Shown here one piece after another: positions 34,690 to 47,800 of a stretch of 64,000 nt of DNA. Each line of letters opens with the position of its first letter. Within the stretch, counting starts at the first letter, position 1. Source of the DNA: Escarpia spicata (lineage: Eukaryota > Annelida > Polychaeta > Sabellida > Siboglinidae); the NCBI GenBank assembly GCA_963995525.1, contig OZ023213.1:23440865-23504864 (forward strand), in the 5' to 3' direction. The notes under the pieces were generated by a model, which had not been told where the DNA came from, did no database searches, and saw nothing but the letters and a program-made list of their open reading frames with translations. The translations under genes were made by a program, and so were the position numbers.

Positions 34690-36867
34690 TACGTCGGGAA
34701 AACGGTCCCTGGGTAATGGATTAAGTTGCTTGGGAACATGATGTAGACAATAGGCATATGTCTACCGTATGCCAATACTATCACGACTAAGGCTTATTTG
34801 TGGATATGACCTTCACTTTCTCTCCGAACTACGTTTACCTACGCGAGCGCGTTATGGTGATGTAACGATTTTGTATGTGTTCTAACATTTGGTAAATATT
34901 ACTATTACGACTGTCACGTATGAACTACCAAATTATCTCGTCAGGGGACGAGCATTTTTGCTAGTAGATATGCAATAGCAAAAGTCATACACGAATAGTT
35001 CGAGAAACAGTGGTTTGAATGAGCATTTTGGCTAGTACAACTAAACAGCACAGGTGTATAGTGTTTATTTTATATAGGGATTAGTAGTCTCGCTTAACCG
35101 ACTCTCGCCTGGCTGCGTGACTTCGCCAGGTAGATAGTCTAGCTCAGAATCACGTTTTGACTGCCCACTTGTTGACAGCCATAAGAACTGCCACCTAGTG
35201 AATAAGCATGTGATTAAAAACACTAAACTACGAAAAAAGGTTTCATGTAGGTTTATTTTGTGTGTGATATGTTTCAATATTAATGTTAGGTTGAATAGTT
35301 GTTATAGTATAATATTATCTGATAAAAATGTATCCTTATTTATTTTAATTGTTATTTCATAGTTGGCCCGAGAGCCAATCATCTTCTCTACCCGAGTCTG
35401 AGGTAAAGCCTCCTACCGGTAACATTGGCAGGACCTTAGTATTCCAGGCCGTAGTGAGGGGCCTGTGCTGCCACCTCACGGCACCTGGATAATCGGGACC
35501 AAGTGATTAGTGGCTGGGTAATTCCTCGTACTTGAGCGCCATCTAGTGCGCAATGCCGTTACTACAATCTACATATCTTCGTTTTTCGAATCACAAAAGT
35601 TGTGAACCTTCGAGATACACGCAAGCACAGACAATTAGCCTGAAATACCGCAATCAACAGCTGCATAGTCTCTGAACATTCTAAGACAAGCCTAGCCGTT
35701 TTCCGCGGCAAAAACGCGGACATGGCAACTGTGACCGAAACCATCGAAACCCCGAAGACTCTTCGCCCCATCTATCGGAAACTTGTTAATCCATGCAATT
35801 GTATCCGCTAGAGGACGCTACGCTCGCCTTCGTGAACTCGCCAAGAAGTGAGTCTGGAAAATAGGCCTAAGTCGAATTTTAAACGTTCACTTGGAATTTA
35901 AACCGGTGATGCCATCTGACGTAACTGGTGATTCCACATTTCCAAAAACGTATTTATCTATAGCACTTATCCATGATTACATAATTATTATGATGTATGT
36001 TTTCGTAAAATTCGTTAAGGAAACAAGGTGTTAAAAGTAAAAACATCATACACAATCAATATACACTTGAAAGTAAAAGCGCGTGATACAAATTAACTAC
36101 TCTGATGGTACTTCGATTGAATAACGAAGACGTCAGTAGGGGAGACCCGGGCTTAACGAGATGCATTACGTTCCGATGTCCTTCACAACCCCGGTTTGCA
36201 TTGCAGGGAAACAAATCGTTTTGTGTCAATCAAATACATCAAGATACGATTGCGTGTGATACTATTTTATTGTTGATACTATTAATATTGGATAAATTGG
36301 GACTTTCCCATTTTACTCGAATGTACCAAAAATTGGATTTTTAACCAGTCAAAATGTGATGAAAATTTAACCATGTGATGACAAATATATACATAGCCGT
36401 TGGTCTTATTGCATGTCACATCGTTTAGGTGCATTAGGTCGAGCTTTGTATTTGTATTCCGTTCATACAGTCTGTCGTTTTCCCGTTTGAATGCCTGCAA
36501 GACAATGCCGATACAAAACCATTGATCGAGTAGAGCCTCCTCTGTGCAATGCGCCACCTAGCGACTAAGCGGGTAGGGAATAATCGGGGTTAAAATCCAG
36601 ACTTATGAACTATGCCGATCAACCACGTAGAAGTAGAAATATAAATGAAGCAAAGTAAACATTTTGTTATTGTATTGTGTGACTTGTTTAGATATAAGTT
36701 AAATATTGAATAGCTACGAACGCATCCACTTATAATAATGTAAGATCTATACAGTTTAAAAGTATCCGACATAGGTAAAAAATCTGACCTGTTATAGGGG
36801 TAAATTATTTATTCAAAACGTAAAACGTAATGTGCGCATGATACGTAAAATGTAACTTCATCTTCTT
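34690..36867. other. Duplicated non-coding flank, copy B
   Basis: Counterpart of 24.4-27.2 kb. Blocks TCGCCCCATCTATCGGAAAC (35,763) and GAATGCCTGCAAGACAATGC (36,490) match copy A. No coding exon recognised. Confidence 0.4.
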
Positions 36868-37110
36868 ATAATCGAGCTACTTACTACTTAATGTTTTTTC
36901 CTATTAGACGGCTTGAACATCGAGCGTGAAACGTTCAGGATTAATCTACGATCTCTAGAATAGGACGTAAGACCTATGTCTTATAAAATATCCAATCAGT
37001 GTTAGTTCTCATCTTTGATGTAGTAAATCGGTTGTTCTGAATGTAAAACGTAATGTACGCGTAATGTGTAAAAGGTAAATAAACAATCTCACGAACCACT
37101 CGCGCGTGAC
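36868..37110 (+). repeat. Dispersed repeat, copy 4
   Basis: The copy B counterpart of the element at 27.48 kb, with TTCAGGATTAATCTACGATC and a degenerate end CACTCGCGCGTGACAAATAC. Confidence 0.6.
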
Positions 37111-37369
37111 AAATACTTAAAGGAAACGACCCCTGCGTCATGGAATAGGCTACATGAAGTAGACGGTGATACAACAATGCGATGCTTATGTCTACACTGA
37201 TGCCAATAGCACACCAACTCGAATATTATTTGACAATTCTACTGTATCACGAGTAGGGCCTATCACTGGACGTGATATTAACATTCAACATTCGTCATTT
37301 TTGACAAACAACGACTTTCTGCGAGCGCTATATAGTGTCTATGTCACGATGGTGTGTGTTTTCTAATAT

Positions 37370-37893
37370 TTGGCAAAAAGTACTATTATAAACAAGGCAT
37401 CCCGTCAGGTGACAGGCGTTTTGCCAGTTATATTATTTGAAGAGACAAGTCTACAATTCATGCGAACTTCCAGCGATGATATACGGCGCGGAAACGTGGA
37501 ACTCACCAACCAGATAAAAAACAAACTAGCAGCCGCACAAACAAAGATGAAAAGAAGTAGGTTACAAATCACATATCGGGAGAGAAACAAATATTTGGAT
37601 AAGAGAGACAAAGACAAAGGTCATAGACGAGATAGAACAAATCAGAAGATAGAAGTGAATCTGGGCAGGGCATATCAGTAGATTACGAGATAACCGATGG
37701 ACATCGCGTATCACTACACGGAGACCTTGCGAAGGGAAACGATCTAGAGGAAGACCGGCGAGACGGTGGAGAGACGAACTAGACGAGTACTGGAAGGGCA
37801 CCATCTGGCAGAGGATAGCGCAAGACAGGCAGATCTGGAAACGACATGCTGAGGCCTTCGCTCTACCACGGGACACTACGCCTGCACAAAGAT
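37370..37893 (+). pseudogene. 3' end of an RTE-like LINE ORF, copy B
   Basis: The same fragment as at 27.95 kb, with NQIKNKLAAAQTKMKRSRLQ and then RWRDELDEYW in another frame. Frameshifts differ from copy A, so each has decayed separately. Confidence 0.7.
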
Positions 37894-38204
37894 GATGATT
37901 AATTGATAAGAATTTATTATTATTAAGTTTATGATTACATCTCTTAATTTTGGCAATAAATGTTAACTTAAAGAACAGTTACAATAAGGTTTACTATTAG
38001 GGCATCTGAACCCGCGCAAACACCAGTAACAATGACAGTGGTCTCATATATAGCGTCGGTGCTCACGGCAGAGGGCACTTACCCCACCACTGACTTCCCC
38101 TGACACAGACACCAGGTGGAACCAGCATGACGTTCAGGGATGCGCGTGTGCGCGTGTGCATGTGCGTGTCTATGTGCGTGTGTGTTTGGAACGCATAACA
38201 CAAT

Positions 38205-38402
38205 ATGGAATATAGTGCTTAGAGCGTCGAATCCTCAATCTTGAGAATCGAATATTGGGATAGTTCGTTTATTCTACGTTGATCCACTTCACTAATATGT
38301 ATGAATAAATATCTGGTTGTAGACAGTGTTGACTGTATGTCTACGAATAGTCTTCGCTCATTAATTGCAGCGTGGCTGAATGGTGTCATAACACAGTAAA
38401 AC
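38205..38402 (+). repeat. tRNA-derived SINE, copy B locus
   Basis: Orthologous to the 28.7-kb SINE, with CTACGAATAGTCTTCGCTCA and ATTAATTGCAGCGTGGC; the B-box region is eroded. Confidence 0.7.
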
Positions 38403-38621
38403 AATAAACATTTTATCACATTTATTTCTAGAAAGCCGTGCCACGCAATACATAACATAACTTAATGTAAACAATTAATAAATTCATATTACTCTTAATG
38501 CTTAGACGGTATGCATGCATATGCACACTTTACGACTATTACATTCGAATTAAAGTTAACACTACGTACGGTAAGTATGGAAATTACGTCTTCGAAACGT
38601 TTACATTCGAATTTAGTTTCT

Positions 38622-38627
38622 TTTATT
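38622..38627 (-). promoter_or_regulatory. Candidate poly(A) signal of the CAP gene
   Basis: AATAAA on the minus strand about 185 bases after the stop at 38811. Another AATAAA lies further downstream at 38,421-38,426, so the actual end is uncertain. Confidence 0.3.
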
Positions 38628-38810
38628 TTGAGCATGTTAAAATGCCTACTAGTGGGTCACTTGATAATTATGTTGTGCACTAGACCGCAGAAACCAGCCA
38701 GCTGTGTGCAGTATCTATGCTTTCTACGTGTAGGCGCGCTCCTTGTCTCGTAGCCGTTTCTGTTGTCCGAAGTCACGAGTTCTTCCCACGCTTCAGGTGA
38801 CGTCACTGGT

Positions 38811-41800
38811 CTACTCCCGATCATCCATTCCGATTTTGGGACACGTACTGCAAGAAACACCAATAAATTATACATAACAACCACTTTATAAAATACTGAT
38901 AACTAATCCGTTTCTTCATACGTTCGAAATGTCGCCCCAAAGCTTACAACATAAGGTATGAGTGATTTGAATTAATCATCATCTTAACAAGAACTGAACG
39001 TTAATTGGTTCTTCCTTCTTGTTCCCTGTACAGGAGTGAATATTAGGTATAATACTGATCAACCACTATTTCTGCTCTTTCTTTCCATAACTTCCTGTCA
39101 GTAGCCCCCCCTCTTCATCATTCATCCTTACTCGATCTTTACATGTCGCTCCTAGCGCAGTGATCAACGTCTATACAGCATGTAAAATCGTTGGAAGCGT
39201 TGACAAGAATTATACTCAACATAAAGGAACTTTACTGAAGAATAATTATGCATGTTTTTCACTTTGTGTTACTTACCCGCACGTGATTGGGCATTCCTGC
39301 TTCAGTACCGGGCCCCAGTGAGGGCAACGACACAGGTTGTTTGTCTTGATCCACTTGTATGCGCACTTGAACGTGTGGCCGTGGTTCTTGAATGGATCCG
39401 GGTTGTTAACGCATCCGCCTATGTCAACATAAGAGACAAAGTGTTATGTCTACGAGCTGGAAGAGCCTTGCTGGATATACCACATTCACAAGGGGTCGTG
39501 CTTAAGTAAAAACACGGATACCTCTTCACGGATGGTAGCAACAATTCGCGAAGTCTAAAAAAAAATCGTTACAGTGGCGCCACATATTGGGTGAAAGAAA
39601 TAGTAATGGACATTGGTGCTATTGTGGATATCAGTACCGGGCAGGTTGTTTGGTAGGGCCTGATGTATTGGGTGATAGAAGTAGTATTGGACATTGGTGC
39701 TATTGTGGATATCAGTACCGGGCAGGTTGGTAGGTAGGGCCTGATATATTGGGTGATAGAAGTAGTATTGGACATTGGTGCTATTGTGGATATCAATCAG
39801 TACCGGGCAGGTTGGTAAGTAGGGCCTGGTGTACTGGGTGATAGAAGTAGTAATGGACATTGGTGCTATTATAGATATTAGTACCTGGCAGGTTGATAGG
39901 TAGGGCCTGATGTATTGGAAACATGTTGGAACGTTCGAAGTCTAAAGTCCCACACGAGGTATTGGTGGAAGTAGGAATTAGTGTAGATCATCGTGAAACA
40001 CTGTACGTCTTAGTGGATGTTATGAATTTATATGACACCTCGTAGTTTGGTGCTGGGTTATCCATATTGACATTGTGCTATTAGTGGAATTCGATCGTAA
40101 TAATATATTTTATATACACGAATTTAAAAATAAGTATCCGTATTAAATGAATTTAGAAAATGTACTGACAGTCCTTCGAAATGTATAATTTTGTTGGAGC
40201 AGGTGAACGTCTAGAGGAATCAGATAGGCGCAATGCGCAATGTTTGTATATGTTACGAACGTAATACGCTAGAATTGCATGGCGGCATGTGTATATCTAA
40301 CTATTTACATAAATAAAACAATTCAGTTGCCTCCCCTCTCTGCTTGCATGTGTGTGTTGTGTGCGTTTGCGTGTACGTTTGCGTGTGCGTGTGTGCATAT
40401 ATGTGTACGTGCATGCGTGCGTGCGTGCGTACGTGCGTGCGAGCGTACATGTGCTATCCTAGTTTTGTATCACGTACAGTCGGCGCCTCCGAATCCTTCA
40501 GGGCATTTGCACGAGCAGCTCACTGGATCAAGAGTGCCTCCGTTCTTGCATTCCTTTAGAAGGCACACTGTGTACAAATACGAAGACACCTTAGTTTGGT
40601 TATCGTAACATAACGTCTCCATGATATAGTGAACCGTAGCTGGGCACGTTAATAATAAATCACTAACATTTCGCAATTGGGAATTACGTCCTACCAGAAT
40701 CCTGATTGAAAACATCATATTATAAACTACGCCACAAACTCTGTACATAACGACATACATGGAGCTGAATGTATATCATCAATTGTTTATACAATGTCGA
40801 CGCAAGTACACATGGGGTTTAATCGGATTCAATCGCTTCACATTGCACCAGTTCGCTCAGCTGCTGTATCGAAAAGTAACTGTGTATAACAAGTGGTAGA
40901 TAGAGTTGATTAAGTTCTAACTATAGCTAAGATGATCGGCCAATGTTGAAAGGAGACAGTCTGTTCCTAGTTAAAAAAGGTATGTTCTTATATAGCGCAG
41001 TAGCCAGTCCTCAGGACTGCTCAAAGCGCTTTACACTTTACTCCCTGGCAGACCTGTTCACTCGAACACCATCTCGACTTCTCTGGAAACCATCCCGTTA
41101 TGCATTTAGTAATTAACTAATGTTCCTAAGATTATACTAATTATGTTGAAGGTATACTGCCCGCCAAATTGAGTTTAGTAAAACGTAACAACGTTCGCAA
41201 TTTGGAAGATACGATCCCGGAGCATGTTGAAAGGTAAACCAAACATCCAGTTTCACTGGCATTATTGCCAAGACGGGGGAAGTTAATAGCAACATCCATT
41301 GATGTTCGACGATGTCCGATTTTCCCACGTTCAACACAGCAGACTCCCTGTTCCAAATTACAACGCTGGCCAATTCCGGGTAGAAGAACATACTGTCTCC
41401 CTTTGAAACAGGACTGGAGAAAGTCGATGTTTAGGGAGTTAGCTGAAGCTACGAACCTCCACAATCACCGCCGATCCATACGCCCTTACAGTGACAGGAG
41501 CAGCCCACCAGGTCGCCACCATTCTGGCATTCCGCAATAGCTGAACAATCTGAAATAAAAACAAACACTGTTGAAACGGGAACACATATACCAAAGAGTA
41601 TCTGTTGTTATTGTTCTCCTGTTGGTGGGGGTGGAATTGGCATCAATTCAGTTGCTCGATTTCAGCTATCGTTTTTGTTCTTCTCTGTCAGTGCAATCGT
41701 CTGTTAGCGGTACAGGTATGCCGGGGTAACACATGAGCAGAGCATCTTTTCTTTGAGTTTACGCGATATGCCCCTGCCTCCCATCAAACCTTCGCCTTTC

Positions 41801-41909
41801 CTCCAAGCGTTTGCCCCGCCTTTATTCTCCTGCGAATTTCGGTGTCTGAATTTCAAACCATCCCCGCATATCGCTCCACCCAGGCATACTTGTTCTTGGA
41901 GATTTGTTT

Positions 41910-41987
<78 letters not shown>

Positions 41988-44110
41988 GAAAAAGAGAGAG
42001 GAGAAAGAGAGAATAGAGATACACTCTATCAACATTAACATCCACCCATGATCAGTACTGCTTTTGTTGCAGGTGCTAGATTGGTTTAAAGACATAGTAT
42101 TAAAACTAATTGTTTCTTTGCGATGGTTTGTGTATTATGTTGAACAATATACAGGTAGATAATGTTAAGCATGCACGCATTGTGCTCTTGATGAGTAAGT
42201 CATGCAACTTTCCAGGATTTTTTTTAATTGCAAAACAAATATTAAAAAACGTTCACGTGTTTTTTTTAGTTTTCAGAACCGAAATCACAAACGATCAAAA
42301 AGTGGTCATGTTATCAATATAATAATGGTAGATATTACTACTGGTGCAAGTATTTTGTTGATTCACAATACATCATTGTTGTTATTTTTATATTCCTTCT
42401 CCTCATTCCGGTTGCAATAATAATGCGTGTGGGCGTGCGCGTGCGTGCGTGTGTGCGCGCGCGTGCGTGTAGGATCTTCCGTTGATACTCACTGCAATAG
42501 CCGCACGTGGCGCTACAACGTTCCTCCATGTATCTCTTGTAGTTGCTCCAGTGTGTATCCGTCGGACATTTTCCTTGCATTAGTCGCTTGTAATATGCAC
42601 AGTGGTACACTGTGTCCTCACAGGGACCTGTTGATTCGGCTCCTAAAATAGAAAAACGGCCTTGACTTTTAAAGGTGTCTCCGTTCTCCTTGTTTTCGCT
42701 CTAGTCATTTCATATTAATTTTGCAAAAAAAGCCTACCTATTATAAACTACAAGCTAACTCGTTAAGCAACGTTTCGTATGTGGCTTTGGTAAAATCGTC
42801 AGTTAAACTTGTGTGTTATTTAATTCTTATCCACGAATCAATGCAAGTGACTCTCACAATTATAGTCTTCACATGAATGCGCGATTATATTATTTCTTTG
42901 TTTCTGCTTGCTTTCTCAAAAAACATGTGACCGGTTATTTCAGGTAATTGAAGACTGAATGTAGATTCGGGCATTGGCTTTGACAAGATACAAGACGTAA
43001 AGGCCAATATCATTGATGATACTATAATAGCATTTTGTCGCTAATCAACAGGGGATCAATTTACTATGGAGTCAATTGACTACATACCGGAATCTTATAG
43101 AGGGTATGCACGATTTCAAGGACTATTTTCCAGATGACGGCAACATCGTACCCTTTCGTAGTAAAACAAACCACATTAAGCCAACAGTGACTTAATTCCC
43201 CAGATAACGGGTGCACTAACCCTTTTATTCCTTAAAGTTGCATGCTGTATTAAACTAGCATTTCTAACATTGAAAAAGTATGTGTACACCATTAAATATA
43301 TTTTGATTTAATTATAATTGCTATGTTTCATGTCTCATGTTTTATGTTTTATTTAATAATACTGGCTACCTGTCATGTTGCTTTGGAATTTGATAGGTTA
43401 TTCAATAAACTATGCATTTCCAAAACTATTGTTCGCCATGTCCCACTAGCTGACTAAAAAACGATAACGTTTCGTCTTTTGCGCGGTTTTATGATAACAT
43501 TGCATACTCTGTGAAAACCGTTTAGAAGCAGCTGAAGAACGTGACGTACGGTGTATAGGGAATGTGGATTTACTTCAAATTTGTATGCAAAAGAAGGACG
43601 ATCTCAGAATGAAACTTTAATTCTAATGTTTGTTTATAAGTTGGCTGGCACAGTGCGCTATAGGAACACTCACCCTCGGGTGCGCAATATCCCCACTTCC
43701 CGTTCTCCGTCTTGCACCAAGGCATCTCTCCAGGGTACACCTCGAAGCACTTGCTGTGAGACTCTCCTTGGTACTCAAAGGGGAAGAGACATTTCGCCCC
43801 ATTGGCCGTGCCGCCGAATGTCGAGATGGCTGTAGAATACGAACAATAATAGGGTCGATAAACCGACTGTTTCCACCGTATACTGTATGCGTGCGTATGA
43901 GAGTGGTTGTGCCGTCCACCGTGAATGGGTTTTGTCTTTTGTCTTCCATTAACGTTTAATAGTTGTGGTTAGCGAGATCTAGAATGGTTGAACACGACCA
44001 ACGTGTGTTGCCGAACTTCGGACTAAACGTCGCACAAGAACAATAAAAACTGTCCACCGATACATTTAATGAGGTAATGTTGCAAATATGTATATCCATA
44101 CGAGCACATA

Positions 44111-44178
<68 letters not shown>

Positions 44179-44702
44179 CACACGCACACACGCACACACG
44201 CACACACGCACACACGCACACACGCACGCATACATATAAACACAGTAATCTACGTTGAGAAGCACGACTGTTATATGTGTCCGATTGATTTGATAAATTA
44301 ATCAATATCGCACGTATACTACATCCGGTCGTAAGATCGCGTACCTGGACCAGTTGATGCCTTGGCTGCGTATGGTTTCTGGCCGATGAAGTTGCCTCTA
44401 TATAAAGAAAGAGAGATAATTCGAATAGTCACACGATTGACAAGTCCAAATTCACAATATGTCGTTATTAAAATGTCTTGCGGCAGATAGAACAAAGTCA
44501 GCCTTTCTCATGTTTGTTCGTGATAGTGGTTCAGTGTGTACTGTTATGATACGGCATATGGTGATCGTTGACTCTGATGTCACTTGTAAGCTGATTTACT
44601 CTGTTAATTTTACCTTTGTGTAATATTTATAACAAAAGAAATAGAAGCAGCATATGTAGTAATGGTATTTGTTGTGTTAAAAATAGTAATTAATAGTAGT
44701 AA

Positions 44703-44755
<53 letters not shown>

Positions 44756-44777
44756 TTAGTATTAGTAGTAATAGTAT

Positions 44778-44809
<32 letters not shown>

Positions 44810-47800
44810 ATGGTAGTAGTAGTGGCGGTGGTGGTAGTTGTGGTGGAGGGTGTGGTATTGGTGGTGGTGGTATTGTTAATGGTATTGGTGGTGTCGGTGG
44901 TGTCGGTGGTGTCGGTGGTGTCGGTGGTGTCGGTGGTGTCGGTGGTGTCGGTGGTGTCGGTGGCGTCGGTGGCGTCGGTGATGGTGGTGGTAGTGGTGGT
45001 GATTGCGGTGGTGGTAGTGTTGGTGGTGTTGGTGGTGTTGGTGGTGTTGGTGGTGTTGGTGGTGTTGGTGGTGATGGTGGTCGTGGTGGTCGTGGTGAGG
45101 TGATGGTGGTTGTGATGGTAGTGTTGTTATTGTTATTCTTGATGGTGGTGATGATGATATTGTTGTTGGTGGTGGTGTTGATGTTGGTGGTCGTGGTGTT
45201 GATGTTGCTGTTGTTGTTGTACTCACGGAGGACTGTAGTTGCACACGAGGTAGAATGATCTGGGATAACCCTCGACCGGACAGTTCAGTGCGTATCCGCA
45301 TCCGATTTTTTTCGATTTTGCCCAAGCCATCTACAGTGTATGAAATAACACGTGACTAACTTATAGCTCAACTTCTCATACAAACGTCATTACAGTTGCA
45401 TTGCTCAGTTTTTTTATGTCTCTGTCTACTCCCTCAGATAATACTGGAAGTTGATTCCAACATCACTCGAAGCAAACGTACATAGTCCGCGCCCACTTGT
45501 ATTTCACCGTCCCTATATCTACTTACAATTCATGTATTTGCACATGGCAACCAGTATCCTGGTTGATTTGGTGTGAGGCTAAACAAATGGGTGATACACA
45601 TTTGTACAACACTAACAATATACTATGTCACAACAGCATCAACGACACAAACAACGTAGACTATTCTGCGATTACCTAACATCCGTGGTTGGAGTGCCGA
45701 TCTTAGTGTGTTTATTTCTATGCCGAATCTCAAGGCAAACACATTTTACATGTATCATGCTACGTTACTTTACAAGGTAACTAATCGCACTTCTCACATA
45801 GGTGACAAGAAATCTTTAATAGTATGACAGATTGTGCCTTACAACAAAATGTGTCTCATATTCGACAATCTTAACGTATCTTTGACACCTATATATATAT
45901 ATATATATATATATGTATTGCCATTCGACACTAGCACGACCTACCTGCGTGTAATGACCGCATACTTTGCCGGATTTGCAGGAGTTGTCGGCAAGGTTGA
46001 AGTATTCTTTTTCGTTCCACCACGCCATCAGGCCATTCTGGGAAGACACGGGAAATATGCACAATATCAATGTCACAGTTGATTCGCAGACACGCTCAAA
46101 ATATTGTTAAAACTTGACTTATGTTTAACTACGAACATCCCTATCTATGGCTAACACAGGCGTGTTATATTTTAGGATGTTTCCTTCTCAAGAGTTACTG
46201 GGTCCATTACAGGTAATACATTATCCATCTTTGTTGGACTGTTTACTTCTCATGGCATAGATACCAGATAGAAGGATCCAACGGTTTATGGTTGACTCTT
46301 GCGAAAGACACAGGCAACGTAGGGTGAACTAAATTGCCCACGTTACCAAACGGCGGTCGATAGCAAGATTTGAACTCCGGTTCTTCAATAGACAGTCCGG
46401 CTCTCCAAGCGCTCGACCGCCGTGTGATATGTGGTGCAGCGCTTGGTAAAGTCAACAAAATACTAAGTCGATAAAGTCACTACGTCAGTGGCCGTTGCAG
46501 CCACTGCGTGCGACAGGCGGATGCGGCGTGCGACAAAAACATGGATATAGTGTTTATTGGAGATTACTAGGAGTGATTTCATATGGGCAGATGCGGATGC
46601 ATTTTTTAGGCGGATGAGGCTGCTTACAATTGAATCTCACAAGTGACGTCACAACATATGTATTTCCTATTCCGCATGTCATTTCCGTATATATACGGAA
46701 TCCAAATTTGACACTATCAGTGACATGGCTAACTCATGACATACCTTAACTGAAGGTATTAGTGACATTAGCAATGTATCATCTACGTTAACTAACGCTT
46801 CCAATGAAATGAGTAATGCGACATCTACAAAAACTGACACTAATAATGGCATGACTAATGTGTCAGCTACCGCAACTAAAGCTACCGAAACTGACACTAA
46901 TAATGGCATCACTAATGTGTCAGCTACCGCAACTAAGGGTACCGAAATTGGCACTAATAATGACATGACTAATGTGTCAGCTACCGCAACTAAAGCTACC
47001 GAAACTGACACTAATAATGACATGACTAATGTGCCAGCTACCGCAACTAAAGCTACCGAAACTGACACTAATAATTACATTACTAATGTGTCAGCTACCG
47101 CAACTAAAGCTACCGAAACTGACACTAATAATGACATGACTAATGTGCCAGCTACCGCAACTAAAGCTAGCAATAACAAAACTAGTGAGATATATGCAGT
47201 AACATACGCGTTTGCGCCTAGTACAACCATTGCAATAATGCGCTAAGGCAATGTTATGATCATATCACGTCACATTCAACTAGTCAGCCTTTTTCAGAAC
47301 ATTATCGCCAAACCGACCTTCCTGTGCTGGCACTGAGGGTTGTCACTGCCAGGATGCTTGTCATCCTCAGTGGTTCTTTTATGTACCAAGTTGAGTCGGG
47401 ACCGAGGGATACACAGTCCACAATGTTGAGAGCCAGGTCTTTACATCAAATATACCATGCCTGCTCGGTCCGGGTTTTAGAGCGCTGGCATGCCAGGCGG
47501 GTGTGCTAATCACCACAATATCGCCCTCTGTCACGGTGATCCACCCACCTTGATGTTTTCCTTTACGTCGGCAGCACTCGTCGCACTGCTCATAGAAATG
47601 TAGAGATTCTCGCCGTACCTCTCTACTTTGTTGGCGTTTTCACGGTGTTGGAAGAAATTGTCTCCACATGCTGCCCAATCGGCGGCATACTTAGCAATGT
47701 TATTGTCCCAACTCTACAGCAGAACAAATCGACCTCATCACGTTCCGCACAAGAATGCGTTTTAGACAAAAAACACCTTCACGCAATATGCTTATACATC

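Larger units (their letters stand above)
34672..41912. repeat. Segmental duplication, copy B
   Basis: Partner of copy A. Homology begins right after the inverted CAP-exon fragment (GAGGCAACCACGCGCG at 34,669) and runs to the GA microsatellite in the intron between the ShK and EGF1 exons. Copy B stays connected to the upstream CAP, FN2 and ShK exons; copy A does not. Confidence 0.85.

Noticed and set aside
44662..45258. Ser/Gly-rich 198-codon frame
   Set aside because: AGT and GGT trinucleotide repeats inside an intron of the CAP gene.
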